A stretch of 64,000 nucleotides of DNA, from contig NIOE01000003.1 in the NCBI GenBank assembly GCA_002205125.1, positions 620,001-684,000 on the forward strand, in the 5' to 3' direction. The notes beneath the pieces were generated by a model. The model saw only the letters and a program-made list of their open reading frames with translations. It was not told the origin of the DNA and ran no database searches. The stretch comes from Roseateles noduli (GTDB lineage Bacteria > Pseudomonadota > Gammaproteobacteria > Burkholderiales > Burkholderiaceae_C). Both the position numbers and the translations under genes were made by a program. Position 1 is the first letter of the stretch. Each line of letters starts with the position of its first letter. This document shows, one piece after another, positions 41,041 through 50,180 of the stretch.

Positions 41041-42177
41041 TCAGACCGGATGGTTCACCGTCTTGAGATAGTGGCGCGAGCTGCACAAGCGCCGCTGGAA
41101 GTGCCAGAGCGCCATGTCCACCGCTTCTGCGCGCTGCCCGCCGGCGCCGAGCAGGTGCTCGCGATACCGCAGCGTCTGCTGACGCACCGACCTCACCCAA
41201 TCGGCGCCTTGCGCATGGCAGGCGGCCCCGCGCAGCACGCGCAACCAGCCTCCGAGGACACCGGCGCCCAGCGCCACCATCAGACCCGCGAGTTGATCCG
41301 GCACGCCGGCGGCGTCCGGCGCGTAGCGCTCATGCAGCAGCAGCAGCCGCATCAACAGGGCCGGATCCCTGGCCGCCACCGCGGCCACCGCCTGGGGCGA
41401 AGCGCGGTCGGTCAACAGCCGCTCCGCCTTGGCGAGCACCTCCGCATCGCAGCCTGGCAGCGTCAGCAGGGGCCGGGTCACGAGCGACGAGACGAACATC
41501 CCCTGGAACTGGGTCACGCCCAGATGGCAGAGTCGCCGGTGGGCGTCCATCGAGTCGACGCGCTTGCCGATGACCGCCAGATGGCGCTCCGCCGCCTTGG
41601 CGGCCAGGGCCGCCAGCCGATCGGGCGGCGACGCCGCAGCATCCAGCTTCATGTAATGCGCATAGCCGGCGAAGTGCCAACGCGGGTCGGCCGGGTCGCG
41701 CAGACCGTCGATGCAGAAGCGCTGCCCGCGGGCATGCAGGCGGGCGACACGCATCAGCACACGCGCATCGGCCGGGACGGCTTCGGTCAGATTGATCACG
41801 CCGATCCGCGCGGTCAGCACGTCGGCGACGGGGCCCATCAATGCCGACTCCCCCACATCCAGGAACAACGATCCGGACGGCGCGAATCCCGCGACAGAGG
41901 CATCCAGCAGCGCATGACACAACGCCTTGCCCGGGAGGTTGGCCTCCGACGTCGGCGCGTGGGGCCAGGACGACTCATCGTCGGACACGCTGAGGTCGTG
42001 TCCGAAGACCCGACCGTCCTCGCCGACGATCTCCTGGTAGTCGAAGCAGGCGAAGGCGTTGTCGGCCGCGACCTCCTCCGGGGAGGCCAGGCTGGTGAAC
42101 CAGGCATCGCGCGTCGGCGTCGACATCGGCAGCGACGGCTTCGAAGGATCAAAGGGAATGGTGTCCGGGAACGTCAT
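41041..42177 (-). CDS. degenerate EAL/HDOD-type signalling protein
   Basis: 378 aa. Layout matches the EAL-HDOD (YuxH-like) family: FDYQEIVGEDGRVFGHDLSV (in place of the Y-Q-P-I-V...E-L motif), SLFLDVGES, CIDGLRDPADPRWHFAGYAHYMKLDA (in place of the DDFG and K-D stretches), and a C-terminal HDOD-like helical half (PAVLMRLLLLH-like, VALGAGVLGGWLRVLRGA). The EAL acid residues are largely lost, so c-di-GMP hydrolysis is unlikely; it may bind partners instead. A second such gene is at 48656-49852; the two flank the type I secretion genes. Confidence 0.7.
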   Translation of the reverse strand: MTFPDTIPFDPSKPSLPMSTPTRDAWFTSLASPEEVAADNAFACFDYQEIVGEDGRVFGHDLSVSDDESSWPHAPTSEANLPGKALCHALLDASVAGFAPSGSLFLDVGESALMGPVADVLTARIGVINLTEAVPADARVLMRVARLHARGQRFCIDGLRDPADPRWHFAGYAHYMKLDAAASPPDRLAALAAKAAERHLAVIGKRVDSMDAHRRLCHLGVTQFQGMFVSSLVTRPLLTLPGCDAEVLAKAERLLTDRASPQAVAAVAARDPALLMRLLLLHERYAPDAAGVPDQLAGLMVALGAGVLGGWLRVLRGAACHAQGADWVRSVRQQTLRYREHLLGAGGQRAEAVDMALWHFQRRLCSSRHYLKTVNHPV

Positions 42178-42446
42178 GGTGGGATTCCTGTTCAGAACGC
42201 CACTCCAGTGCGTGCCGGCTCGTGCCGGCGTTCCCTGCTATTTGACCGGATCGCGATTTATTTCACATGGTTTCGGGTTCCAAACGGTATCCCATCCCGC
42301 GAGCTCGTTGAAGCCGTCGAATCCGAATATGCGGGAGCGTCGCCCGGGATCGATATATCGATAGGGAATGCACGGGAATCCAGGAAGGGTTTGCGGACAA
42401 ACCGGCCGGCAGAAGGTTCCTGGCGGTCGGCCTCGCGGCCTCAAGT
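42178..42446. promoter_or_regulatory. intergenic region with 14-bp palindrome
   Basis: No gene. The A/T-rich stretch contains ATCGATATATCGAT (42349-42362), a perfect 14-bp palindrome, in the upstream region of the EAL/HDOD gene and downstream of the copper-protein gene. It could be an operator for the EAL/HDOD gene. A direct near-repeat of GTGCCGGC lies near 42210. Confidence 0.35.
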
Positions 42447-42806
42447 TCAGACATGGGCGCCCAGCGAGTGGCGCTCGCCGGCGTGCGGTTCGCAGGCGAG
42501 CGCGCAGGCCCGGCAGGCTTGCGCGCAACGCTTGCAATGCGCGTGCTGATGCTTCTCGCATTCCTCCGCGCACGCCCGGCAGAGATGTGCGCACAGGGCG
42601 CAGAAATCGCCGTGGTGGCTGGACTCGCGGGAGAGGACGCCGATCGTCGCCTCGCAGAGGGCGGCGCAGTCCAGGTTGAGCAACGCGCAGGCTTCCATCA
42701 GCCGATCCCCGGAGCGGATGCACGCATTGGCACACTGACGGGTGGCGAGCAAGGCTTCCGCGCAAGCCTTCATGCAGGGTTCGAGGTCTTCGTTCGGCGT
42801 CGTCAT
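42447..42806 (-). CDS. four-helix-bundle copper-binding protein (Csp/DUF326-like)
   Basis: 119 aa from ATG 42806 (MTTPNEDLEPCMKACAEALLATRQCANACIRSGDRLMEACALLNLDCAALCEATIGVLS). Cysteines recur in C-x3-C pairs along each predicted helix, about 13 in all, with His-rich parts (HQHAHCKRC). This is the pattern of cytosolic copper-storage Csp proteins, which line a helical bundle with Cys to hold many Cu(I). There is no signal peptide from this start; AAAGGA lies just upstream. Confidence 0.85.
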   Translation of the reverse strand: MTTPNEDLEPCMKACAEALLATRQCANACIRSGDRLMEACALLNLDCAALCEATIGVLSRESSHHGDFCALCAHLCRACAEECEKHQHAHCKRCAQACRACALACEPHAGERHSLGAHV

Positions 42807-43013
42807 GGCAGGTCCTTTTGAGGGGCAGTGGACACACCATCTGGCAACCGCCATTCCCCACCCGCTGGATAGCAAATACTTGCTAGTTTCTTTGCATAAA
42901 TAAACCATCAATGGTTGTCGGCGCTGAAAGGCTAGCAAACGGATGTCATTGTGAGAGGAACCGACAGGAAACGAAACTGAGCGTCATCGCCAAACAGCCT
43001 GACGGGGTTTCCC
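42807..43013. promoter_or_regulatory. divergent promoter region between copper-protein and tolC genes
   Basis: About 200 nt, A/T-rich for this genome. It contains two perfect inverted repeats: AGCAA-N4-TTGCT at 42871-42884 and AACCA-N4-TGGTT near 42902-42915. The CAAATACTTG core of the first resembles CAAGTGCTTG at 49914-49923, in the upstream region of the second EAL-HDOD gene (CAARTRCTTG). No certain -10/-35 was assigned. Confidence 0.4.
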
Positions 43014-44378
43014 TTGAACTGCCGACTGACTTTCCCGCCCTTTCGCCTCACGAGTATCAATATTGCCGGCGGATGGCAATATCTGTTCGCCGCGCTGGCA
43101 TTGACCTGCTTCCAGGCGCGGGCGGACGACGGCCACCCAGCCCTGATCGAGGTCGCGCCTGTCATCGCCAAGGACACCAGCCAGGACCTCGTGAAGGGGA
43201 CCGCGCAACCTGCCTCCGCCACCGAGCGCTGGGGAGCCGGCATGGACGACTTCCTTCGCGGCGCGCTGTCGGCGGATCCGTCGATCGAAGGCGCCCGGGC
43301 GTCGATCGCTGCCGCCGAGGACGGCGTCACCGCCGCGAAATGGCAGTTCGGCCCGTCGCCGAGCTTCTCCCGCCAGCTCGCGGCGGGCACAAGCCGGTAT
43401 GTCAACGTCCTGAGCGTCCAGCAGCCGCTCTACACCGGCGGACTGCTGTCGGCCAACCTGAGTTCCGCCCGGACCGCGCTGCGCAGCAGCGAGATGACCT
43501 TGCGATCCGTACAGCTCCAGTTGAAGCTGCGCATCGTGCAGACCTGGTCCGACTGGGCCAAGGTCCGCGGACGCATCGACAGCCTGGAGGCGCTGCGCGG
43601 GGAGCACCAGCAGCTGCTGGACATGATCCGGCGCCGCACCCAGGCCGGCGTCGCCACCAATGCCGACGCGGCACTGGCAGCCTCCCGGCTGAGCGCCGTG
43701 CAGGCCGAACTGGCGCAGGCCCGGCTGGAGGAAGCGCTCCAGCGCGACCGGCTGCAGCGCCTGGCTCGTCGGCCGGTCGACGATCCGCTTCGGGCCGTGC
43801 TCGACGGCGATCTCCCGGCGCCGCCAAGCTTGAACCAGGTGCTCGACCGCATCCAGCTCTCGCCCGAACTCGCCCTGGCCCGCGCGAACGTCGATCTGTC
43901 CCGCGACGAGCTGGCCAAGGCCAAGGCGGCGTTGATGCCGACGCTCAGCCTGCGCCTGGACCGCCAGAGCGGCGCCTACAAGGACGATCACATCGGCTTC
44001 GTGTTCCAGGCCGGCCTGCCGGGCGGCCTGTCGGCCCTGTCCGGCGTGAACGCGGCGCGTTCGCGGATCGCCGCGGCGGAAGCTGCCGTGTCCGCGACCG
44101 AACAGGACCAGTTCGCCGCCTACCAGCTGGAATTCACACGTTACGCCGCCGCAGTCGCGTCGCTGCAGAACGCCGCGCTGACCGCGGCAACCGGCGACGA
44201 GGTGCTGGCGTCGTACAGACGCCAGTTCGACGCCGGCAAGCGTGCCTGGCTGGACCTGTTGAACATGGTCCGCGAGGCGCATGCCACCCGGCAATCCCAA
44301 CGCGACGCCGCGATCGACGAACGCGCCGGGCTGTACCGCCTGAACCTGCTGCTCGACGGCGCATCGGGGCCGGGCTGA
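43014..44378 (+). CDS. TolC-family outer membrane channel of a type I secretion system
   Basis: 454 aa, with a TTG start at 43014 and a GACGGGG Shine-Dalgarno-like sequence; no in-frame ATG occurs before the signal peptide (WQYLFAALALTCFQARA). The mature protein has the duplicated coiled-coil barrel pattern of TolC/OEP: ALSADPSIEGARASIAAAEDGV, VLSVQQPLYTGGLLSANLSSA, RRTQAGVATNADAALAASRLSAVQAEL and GLPGGLSALSGVNAARSRIAAAEAAV. It forms the exit duct for the ABC/HlyD pair that follows. Confidence 0.88.
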   Translation: MNCRLTFPPFRLTSINIAGGWQYLFAALALTCFQARADDGHPALIEVAPVIAKDTSQDLVKGTAQPASATERWGAGMDDFLRGALSADPSIEGARASIAAAEDGVTAAKWQFGPSPSFSRQLAAGTSRYVNVLSVQQPLYTGGLLSANLSSARTALRSSEMTLRSVQLQLKLRIVQTWSDWAKVRGRIDSLEALRGEHQQLLDMIRRRTQAGVATNADAALAASRLSAVQAELAQARLEEALQRDRLQRLARRPVDDPLRAVLDGDLPAPPSLNQVLDRIQLSPELALARANVDLSRDELAKAKAALMPTLSLRLDRQSGAYKDDHIGFVFQAGLPGGLSALSGVNAARSRIAAAEAAVSATEQDQFAAYQLEFTRYAAAVASLQNAALTAATGDEVLASYRRQFDAGKRAWLDLLNMVREAHATRQSQRDAAIDERAGLYRLNLLLDGASGPG

Positions 44379-44428
44379 AAGCGCCGCCTCCTGCAGACCT
44401 TCCCTTTTCGACCAGCGCCACTCCCGAG

Positions 44429-46600
44429 ATGCCCACCATGTCATGGAATCCCTTCAAGCGCCCGACCGCCTCCTCGACGTCCCCATCGGCGGCCCTCGCG
44501 GCCGTCCTGGTCCACTGGATGCGGCTGAAGGGGCGCCCCGTCCCGCTCGATCTGGTGCGTCAACATCAGATGGCCTTGGCGATGCCGCTGGAGGACCTTT
44601 CCGCCGCGCGGCTGCTGGCCGGGGCCATCGACGGGCAGACCCGCTTCGTCCTGCTGGACTCCCCCCAACCTGCGGCGCTGCCGCTGCTCTTCCATCACGC
44701 CGAACTCGGCTGGCAGGTCATCACGGCACGCACGCCTGAAGGGCTCTGGACCTGCGTGGACAGCGACAAGACCTCGCGCGACCTCGTGCTGGCGAACCAG
44801 CCCTGCCTCCACGCGGCCATGGACAGCGAGGTCGATGCGGTGTCGTCCGGCACCGCCCGCGGGATGATGCTGTCGCAGATCCGCGGGCAATGGCCGATCT
44901 TCCTGGAGGCGGCGGGACTGTCGCTGGTGCTCTCTACGATCGGCATCGCCATCTCGTTCTTCTCGATGCAGGTCTACGACCGCGTCATCCCCAGCCAGGG
45001 CCAGCAGACGCTGTGGGTCCTCACGCTGGGCGTGGGTCTGGCGGTGGTGATCGAGTTCCTGCTCAAGCTCGCCCGCGCCTCGCTGCTCGAACCGCAACTC
45101 AAGCAGCTCGATGTCGGCATCTCCAAGGCCCTGATGAGCCGGCTGAACGCGGTGCGCATGGACCAGCGGCCCGGCTCGGTCGGCACGCTGGCCTCCCAGG
45201 TGCAGAGTTTCGAATCCATCCGCGGCATCCTGTCGGCCAGCACCCTCTTCCTGCTGTTCGACATGCCGATGGCGCTGATCTTCGCGCTGGTGATCGCGGC
45301 CATCGGCGGCTTCTGGATGGCGCTGCCGGCGGTGGTGCTGTTCGGCGTGACCGTGCTGACCGGGCTGCTGCGCGCCCGCCGCATCGCGCGGCTGACTGCG
45401 AGCACCCAGTCCGGCGCGAACGCCAAGACCGGCCTGCTGGTCGAGGCCATCGAGGGCACCGAGGCGATCAAGGGCCTGGGCGCCACCTGGCGTTTCGAGG
45501 CCCGCTGGGCCGCGCTGTGCGAGGTGAACGCCGCGCAGAGCCTCGCCTTGAAGCATGAGAGCGACACCACCTCCTACCTGTCTGCCGCACTGCAGCAGGC
45601 GAGCTACATCTCCCTGATCTGCGTCGGCGCCGTGCTGGCGATCGACGGACACCTGACGCAAGGCGCGATCGTGGCCTGCTCGATCCTGTCGGGTCGCGTG
45701 CTCTCGCCACTGGCGTCCATCCCGCCGCTGCTGGTTCAACTGGGCAGTGCTCGCGCGTCCATGAAGGCGCTGGATGCCATCTTCAGGCTTCAGGTGGACA
45801 ACGACGGCATCGCCCGGCCGATCGTGCCCCAGCACATGCAAGGCGAGCTGCGTTTCGAGGAGGTCGAATTCGCCTACCCCGGGCAGAAGGAGCCGCTGCG
45901 CATCGGCAACCTCCGGTTCCGCCCCGGCGAGAAGGTCGCGATCCTGGGAACGATAGGCGCCGGCAAGACGACCCTGCTGTCCCTGGCCTGCGGCCTGACG
46001 AAGCCCACGCGCGGCATCGTCTACCTCGACGGCGTGGACCAGCAGCAGATCCATGCGGGCTGGCGCGCGAACCAGTTGGCCTATGGCCCGCAGCACGCCT
46101 GGCTGTTCGCCGGCACCTTGCGCGACAACCTGCTGTTCGGACTGCCCGACGCCAGCGATGACCAACTGGTCGCCGCGTGCCAGCGGACCGGTCTGTGGCC
46201 CATGGTCGCGCAGCATCCGCTGGGCCTGGACCGCAAGCTCTCGGAAGGCGGGCGCGGACTGTCCGGGGGGCAGCGGCAGCTCGTGGCGCTCACGCGCCTC
46301 GTCCTGGCCGATCGCGCGGTGTGGCTGCTCGACGAGCCGACCTCGGGCATGGACGACGGCCTGGAACAAGCCACCGTCCGGCTGATGCGGCAGATGCTCA
46401 AGCCGGAGACGACACTGCTGCTGGTGACCCATCGCCTGTCCATGCTGGCGCTGGTCGACCGCGTCATCGTGCTCGCGCCGCAAGGCGTCCTGGCGGACGG
46501 CCCCCGGGACGAAGTCCTGGCGAGGCTGCAGGGCCGACCCGCGCCCCCCACGCCCACCCCGCCACCGATCGCCCTGGCGACCGCCCCCCGGGTCGGGTGA
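44429..46600 (+). CDS. type I secretion ABC transporter (LapB/HlyB-like)
   Basis: 723 aa from ATG 44429 (MPTMSWNPFKRP). The N-terminal domain (HWMRLKGRPVPLDLVRQHQMALAMPLEDLSAARLLAGAIDGQTRFVLLD) is a C39-like domain without the catalytic Cys, as in RTX/adhesin exporters. Six membrane helices (~155-440) precede the ATPase: Walker A GTIGAGKTTLLSL, signature LSGGQRQLVALTRLVL, Walker B AVWLLDEPTSGMD, H-loop LLVTHRLS. It exports an unprocessed C-terminally signalled protein through TolC. No substrate gene is nearby. Confidence 0.92.
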   Translation: MPTMSWNPFKRPTASSTSPSAALAAVLVHWMRLKGRPVPLDLVRQHQMALAMPLEDLSAARLLAGAIDGQTRFVLLDSPQPAALPLLFHHAELGWQVITARTPEGLWTCVDSDKTSRDLVLANQPCLHAAMDSEVDAVSSGTARGMMLSQIRGQWPIFLEAAGLSLVLSTIGIAISFFSMQVYDRVIPSQGQQTLWVLTLGVGLAVVIEFLLKLARASLLEPQLKQLDVGISKALMSRLNAVRMDQRPGSVGTLASQVQSFESIRGILSASTLFLLFDMPMALIFALVIAAIGGFWMALPAVVLFGVTVLTGLLRARRIARLTASTQSGANAKTGLLVEAIEGTEAIKGLGATWRFEARWAALCEVNAAQSLALKHESDTTSYLSAALQQASYISLICVGAVLAIDGHLTQGAIVACSILSGRVLSPLASIPPLLVQLGSARASMKALDAIFRLQVDNDGIARPIVPQHMQGELRFEEVEFAYPGQKEPLRIGNLRFRPGEKVAILGTIGAGKTTLLSLACGLTKPTRGIVYLDGVDQQQIHAGWRANQLAYGPQHAWLFAGTLRDNLLFGLPDASDDQLVAACQRTGLWPMVAQHPLGLDRKLSEGGRGLSGGQRQLVALTRLVLADRAVWLLDEPTSGMDDGLEQATVRLMRQMLKPETTLLLVTHRLSMLALVDRVIVLAPQGVLADGPRDEVLARLQGRPAPPTPTPPPIALATAPRVG

Positions 46601-46639
46601 ACGCCGCCGGTCCAGGACTTCCGACATCGAGAGATTCCC

Positions 46640-47794
46640 ATGACAATCAAGACAAGTCTTCACGAAGGTCAGGCGCGCATTCGCTGGACCGTTCTCGCCA
46701 CGGTGGCGGCACTGGGTGCCGGTGGGTGGTGGGCTTCGCAGGCGCAGATCGAGCAGGTCACGCGCGCCGCGGGCAAGGTCATGGCATCTTCGCGCACACA
46801 AGTGATCCAGGCGCCCGATGGAGGTGTGGTGGAAAAGCTGTTCGTGCATGAGGGGGATGCCGTCCGCAAGGGCGACCTGCTGGCGCAGCTGGACAACACC
46901 AAGGCCAGCGCGGCGCTGGCGGACTCCAGCGAGAAGGCCGACGCATTGAACGCGTCGCTGGCGCGCCTGCGCGCCGAGACCCTGGGCACCCCCTACCGTC
47001 CCGCCGGCACGGGCCCTTTCAACGAGTTGCAACGCCAGCTCTATGAACGACGCCGGACGGCCCTGCAGGAAGAACTGGCCGTCCTGGCCACGTCCGCGGA
47101 CCTGGCCCGCCGCGAGGTCGATCTCAACGAGCCGCTGTACAAGGCCGGCGACATCAGCGCGGCCGAGTTCCTGAGGCTGCAGCGCACGGCCAACGAGGCG
47201 GCCGGCCAGGTCACCTCCCGACGCAACCGCTTCCTGCAGGATGCGCAGGCCGAGCTGGCCAAGGCCGAGGAAGAACTCGCCAGCGTGCAGCAGATGCTGA
47301 ACGACCGGCGCGGCAACCTGGAACACACGCAGCTGCGCGCGCCGGTCGACGGCGTGGTCAACCTGATCACGCTGACCACCGAGGGCGCCGTCCTGCGTCC
47401 CGGCGACGAGATCATGCAGCTGCTGCCCACCGGCGAGGACCTGATCATCGAGGCGCGACTGCGCGCCACCGACATCGGCTTCATCCGCCGCGGCATGCCC
47501 GCGGCGGTCAAGGTGGACGCCTTCGACTACAGCATTTACGGCGCGCTCGACGGCAGCGTGACCTACGTGAGTCCCGACGCGCTGACGGAACGCACGCCGC
47601 AGGGCGAACAGGCCTATTACCGCACCCACATCCGCATCGACGGCAAGCGCTTCAAGGGCGAGAAGGCGGATCGCATCGTGATCCAGCCGGGCATGACGGC
47701 GACGGTGGAGATCATCACCGGTCGTCACACCGTGCTGGATTACCTGCTCAAGCCGGTGAAGAAGACGGTATCGGAATCGCTCGGCGAGCGCTGA
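46640..47794 (+). CDS. HlyD-family periplasmic adaptor of the type I system (LapC-like)
   Basis: 384 aa. One N-terminal membrane segment (TVLATVAALGAGGWWASQ), then a biotinyl-lipoyl half (QVIQAPDGGVVEKLFVHEGDAVRKGDLLAQLD), a long coiled-coil hairpin (~95-240), the second lipoyl half (LEHTQLRAPVDGVVNLITLTTEGAVLRPGDEIMQLLP) and the C-terminal beta barrel (IDGKRFKGEKADRIVIQPGMTATVEIITGRHTVLDYLLKPVKKT), a signature of type I MFPs. It bridges the ABC protein and TolC. Confidence 0.93.
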   Translation: MTIKTSLHEGQARIRWTVLATVAALGAGGWWASQAQIEQVTRAAGKVMASSRTQVIQAPDGGVVEKLFVHEGDAVRKGDLLAQLDNTKASAALADSSEKADALNASLARLRAETLGTPYRPAGTGPFNELQRQLYERRRTALQEELAVLATSADLARREVDLNEPLYKAGDISAAEFLRLQRTANEAAGQVTSRRNRFLQDAQAELAKAEEELASVQQMLNDRRGNLEHTQLRAPVDGVVNLITLTTEGAVLRPGDEIMQLLPTGEDLIIEARLRATDIGFIRRGMPAAVKVDAFDYSIYGALDGSVTYVSPDALTERTPQGEQAYYRTHIRIDGKRFKGEKADRIVIQPGMTATVEIITGRHTVLDYLLKPVKKTVSESLGER

Positions 47795-47898
47795 GGCCGC
47801 AACGACCGCACGACGTCTGCGCGAGCACCACTCACTTCACGTCATCAATCCTCATCGACCATCAGCAACAACAACTGCGAACTACAGGGGAACATCAC

Positions 47899-48564
47899 AT
47901 GATCACCGTCACCATCATCGAAGACGACGCCACCGTCCTGCAGCGCCTGATCGACGTCGTGTCGGCCAGCAGTGCCTGCCAGATCGTCGGCATCGGTCGC
48001 AACCGCGGCGAATCGGTCTCCGCGATCCTCGCCAACCGCGCCGACATCTACCTCGTCGACCTCGGCCTGCCCGATGTGGACGGCATCGACCTGATCAAGC
48101 TGATCAACGAGAAGTGCCCGGATGCGCACAGCATCGTGATCAGCACCTTCGGCGACGCCAAGCACGTGATGCGCAGCCTGCGCTCGGGCGCCTCCGGCTA
48201 CCTGCTGAAGGAGGAGATCCAGCCCAGCCTCATCGACAAGATCATCGCCACGCACAACGGCCACGCGCCCTTGAGCCCGGCCGTCTCGCGACTGGTGCTC
48301 GACAAGCTCGAAAGCCTGGAGACCGGCGTGAAGCCCAAGGTCGACAAGGCGCAGAAGCTGAAGGAGCTCGGCCTGGGTCAGCGCGAATGGAGCGTGCTGA
48401 ACCTGCTGATCGAAGGTCTGCCGATCGTCGACATCGGCAGCCGCCTGTCGATCTCGCGCTTCACCGTGAATCAGCATCTGCGGTCGATCTACCGCAAGTT
48501 GAACGTCAACTCCCGCGCGATGGCCACCAGTGTGGCCAGGCTGCATGGACTGATCGACGAATGA
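47899..48564 (+). CDS. NarL/LuxR-family response regulator
   Basis: 221 aa. The receiver domain (VTIIEDDATVLQRLIDVVSAS, phosphoacceptor IYLVDLGLPDVDGIDL, GYLLKEEI) is joined to a GerE-type HTH (LGLGQREWSVLNLLIEGLPIVDIGSRLSISRFTVNQHLRSIYRKLNVNSR). The first helix region is variant: GQREWSVLNLLIEG instead of T-x-R-E. No cognate kinase is adjacent. It lies about 100 bp after the HlyD gene and before a terminator, so it probably regulates the secretion genes (inference). Confidence 0.92.
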   Translation: MITVTIIEDDATVLQRLIDVVSASSACQIVGIGRNRGESVSAILANRADIYLVDLGLPDVDGIDLIKLINEKCPDAHSIVISTFGDAKHVMRSLRSGASGYLLKEEIQPSLIDKIIATHNGHAPLSPAVSRLVLDKLESLETGVKPKVDKAQKLKELGLGQREWSVLNLLIEGLPIVDIGSRLSISRFTVNQHLRSIYRKLNVNSRAMATSVARLHGLIDE

Positions 48565-48610
48565 GCAGACGGCGAGGACACCGATCCCGTCGTCCTTCCT
48601 GACAAGAGAA

Positions 48611-48630
48611 AGCCGCCCTCGGGCGGCTTC
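48611..48630. terminator. bidirectional intrinsic terminator
   Basis: AAGCCGCC-CTCG-GGCGGCTT forms an 8-bp perfect stem with a tetraloop, followed by CTTCGTT on the plus strand and preceded by purines on the minus-strand side. It separates the response regulator (plus) from the EAL-HDOD gene (minus). Confidence 0.85.
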
Positions 48631-48655
48631 TTCGTTCGTCCCGGAGGCTCGTATT

Positions 48656-49852
48656 TCAGGCGGCGGCTCTGTCCACGCCGCTGCCCGATCCGGCATTGCC
48701 TGCGGTCGCTGCGCGAGCCGAGGGTGCCTGGAACTCGGCTGCCGGTCTCGAGAGCAGACGCATGCGCAGCAACTGCTTGCAGAGCATGAAGGAGGCCTCT
48801 TCAAACGCACTGTTCGTTTGCACCCGGCCTTCGCTGCGCAGACGCAGGCGGCCGTCCGCCAGTTCGCCACGCAGCAGCCGAGCCAGTTCGCGATCGCGGC
48901 CATGCACCGCGGCGATGTTGAACACGGCCAGCCAGGCGGTCAGGACAGCGCGCGGCAGGGAGTCCAGCACGGCGGCGAGAGAGTCCGCCGTCGCCACGCA
49001 TTGCGGTGCGTGGATCGCCTGTACACGCAGCAGCCTGGCCACCAGCGCAGGATGGCGCCCCGCCAGCAGCGCGAGCGATGACGCCGACACGCCTGAACGC
49101 GACAGCAGGAACATCTGCCCGACCACGGCCGCCTCGCACCCCGGCAGGGCCGGCACGGCCAGCGTCGTCGGGCTGGCGATGTCGTAACCCTGGAAATAGT
49201 CGGCGCCGGCACGGCGCGCGCGCTGGAGCGCATCCTCATCCTCGATCTTCTCGGCGATCACTGCCATGCCCAGTTGATGCGCCCGGTGGACCAGCCGAGG
49301 CAGTTGATCCGGATCAAGTCCGAGGACATCGATCTTGGCGAACTGGACCCAGGGCGCCAGCTGCCATCGGGGATCGTCCGCGCTGACGATGTCGTCCAGC
49401 GCGAAACGGTAGCCGCGCCCGTGAAGATCGCAGATGCGCTGCATCAGCGTCACGTCGACCTCGACGGTCTCCAGCAGCTCGATGACGCCGACGTCAGGTG
49501 TCAAAGCCTCGGCCACGGGGCTCAGCAAGGTGCGACGGTCCATGTTGACCAGCAGGTCGCCGACCGGGTGTTCCGCCACCGGCGAATCCGTCAGCACCCC
49601 GCCGTCGATCAGCGCGTTCGACAGCGCGGCGGCGGTCGCATAGGCGCCCAGCTCCGGGCCGACCGTGTCGTCGCTGGCGTTCCAGCGGAACAGGAGTTCG
49701 GTGGCGACCACCCGGCCGCTCCTGTCGATGATCGGCTGGGTGGCATAGCGGACGTGCGGGCCGAGGTGCTCGTCCTCCCGGTGCTTCGGGACGTCGTTTC
49801 CGGCACCGCTGACGGGGGTGCGACCGGGTTCGAGGAAGCGGGACATGGGCAC
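48656..49852 (-). CDS. EAL-HDOD (YuxH-like) signalling protein
   Basis: 398 aa. The N-terminal EAL-like domain reads YATQPIIDRSGRVVATELLFRW, LLVNMDRRTLLSPVAEAL, VIELLETVEVD, GYRFALDDIVSADDPRWQLAPWVQFAKIDVLGLD; the D-D-F-G catalytic stretch is replaced by DDIVSADD, so enzyme activity is doubtful. The HDOD domain follows (SGVSASSLALLAGRHPALVARLLRVQ, DSLPRAVLTAWLAVFNIAA). It resembles the 41041-42177 protein at the same positions but is better conserved. Confidence 0.85.
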   Translation of the reverse strand: MPMSRFLEPGRTPVSGAGNDVPKHREDEHLGPHVRYATQPIIDRSGRVVATELLFRWNASDDTVGPELGAYATAAALSNALIDGGVLTDSPVAEHPVGDLLVNMDRRTLLSPVAEALTPDVGVIELLETVEVDVTLMQRICDLHGRGYRFALDDIVSADDPRWQLAPWVQFAKIDVLGLDPDQLPRLVHRAHQLGMAVIAEKIEDEDALQRARRAGADYFQGYDIASPTTLAVPALPGCEAAVVGQMFLLSRSGVSASSLALLAGRHPALVARLLRVQAIHAPQCVATADSLAAVLDSLPRAVLTAWLAVFNIAAVHGRDRELARLLRGELADGRLRLRSEGRVQTNSAFEEASFMLCKQLLRMRLLSRPAAEFQAPSARAATAGNAGSGSGVDRAAA

Positions 49853-50180
49853 TCCGCGGAGCGGTTGGCAAAGGAGGCTTCATGCTATGAACCCTGCCCG
49901 TTGCACTGAATAACAAGTGCTTGTCATCCCACCCATCGGAATAACAGTTATCTGCAGGAGCACTGACTGTGATGCGGGGCGAACCGGCAGGTGCCGCGCT
50001 TGCCCTCGTGCCATCACCGTCGAACGCGCGCCTGAACCGGAACCCCGGTGCGACGCGCGGGCAACTCATCCAGCAGACCTGGAACGGCGGCGCCGCCGCG
50101 CGGGATACTGACTCGCGCGGGCAGCGGCACAGCCGCCCGGGTCGTTGGGTTTTCTTACCCGGATCACAAGGAGAAGCAAG
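49853..50180. promoter_or_regulatory. divergent promoter region with short inverted repeats
   Basis: 328 nt between the EAL-HDOD gene (minus) and the OmpA-like gene (plus), with no supported gene. It contains ACAAG-TG-CTTGT (49913-49924) and ATAAC-A-GTTAT (about 49940-49950) in an A/T-rich patch, then GC-rich leader and AAGGAG just before the OmpA-like ATG. The first repeat shares CAARTRCTTG with the copper-protein/tolC intergenic region. Confidence 0.4.

Noticed and set aside
43026-43036. TGACTTTCCCG near the tolC start as another T6SS box
   Set aside because: It matches only partly (TGACTTT then CCCG), lies inside the coding start of tolC and has no TANNNT hexamer 25 nt downstream.
44441-47728. 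A 1095-codon minus-strand open frame across the ABC and HlyD genes
   Set aside because: The plus strand has exact ABC motifs and HlyD features; the minus frame is His/Gln/Arg-rich and matches nothing.
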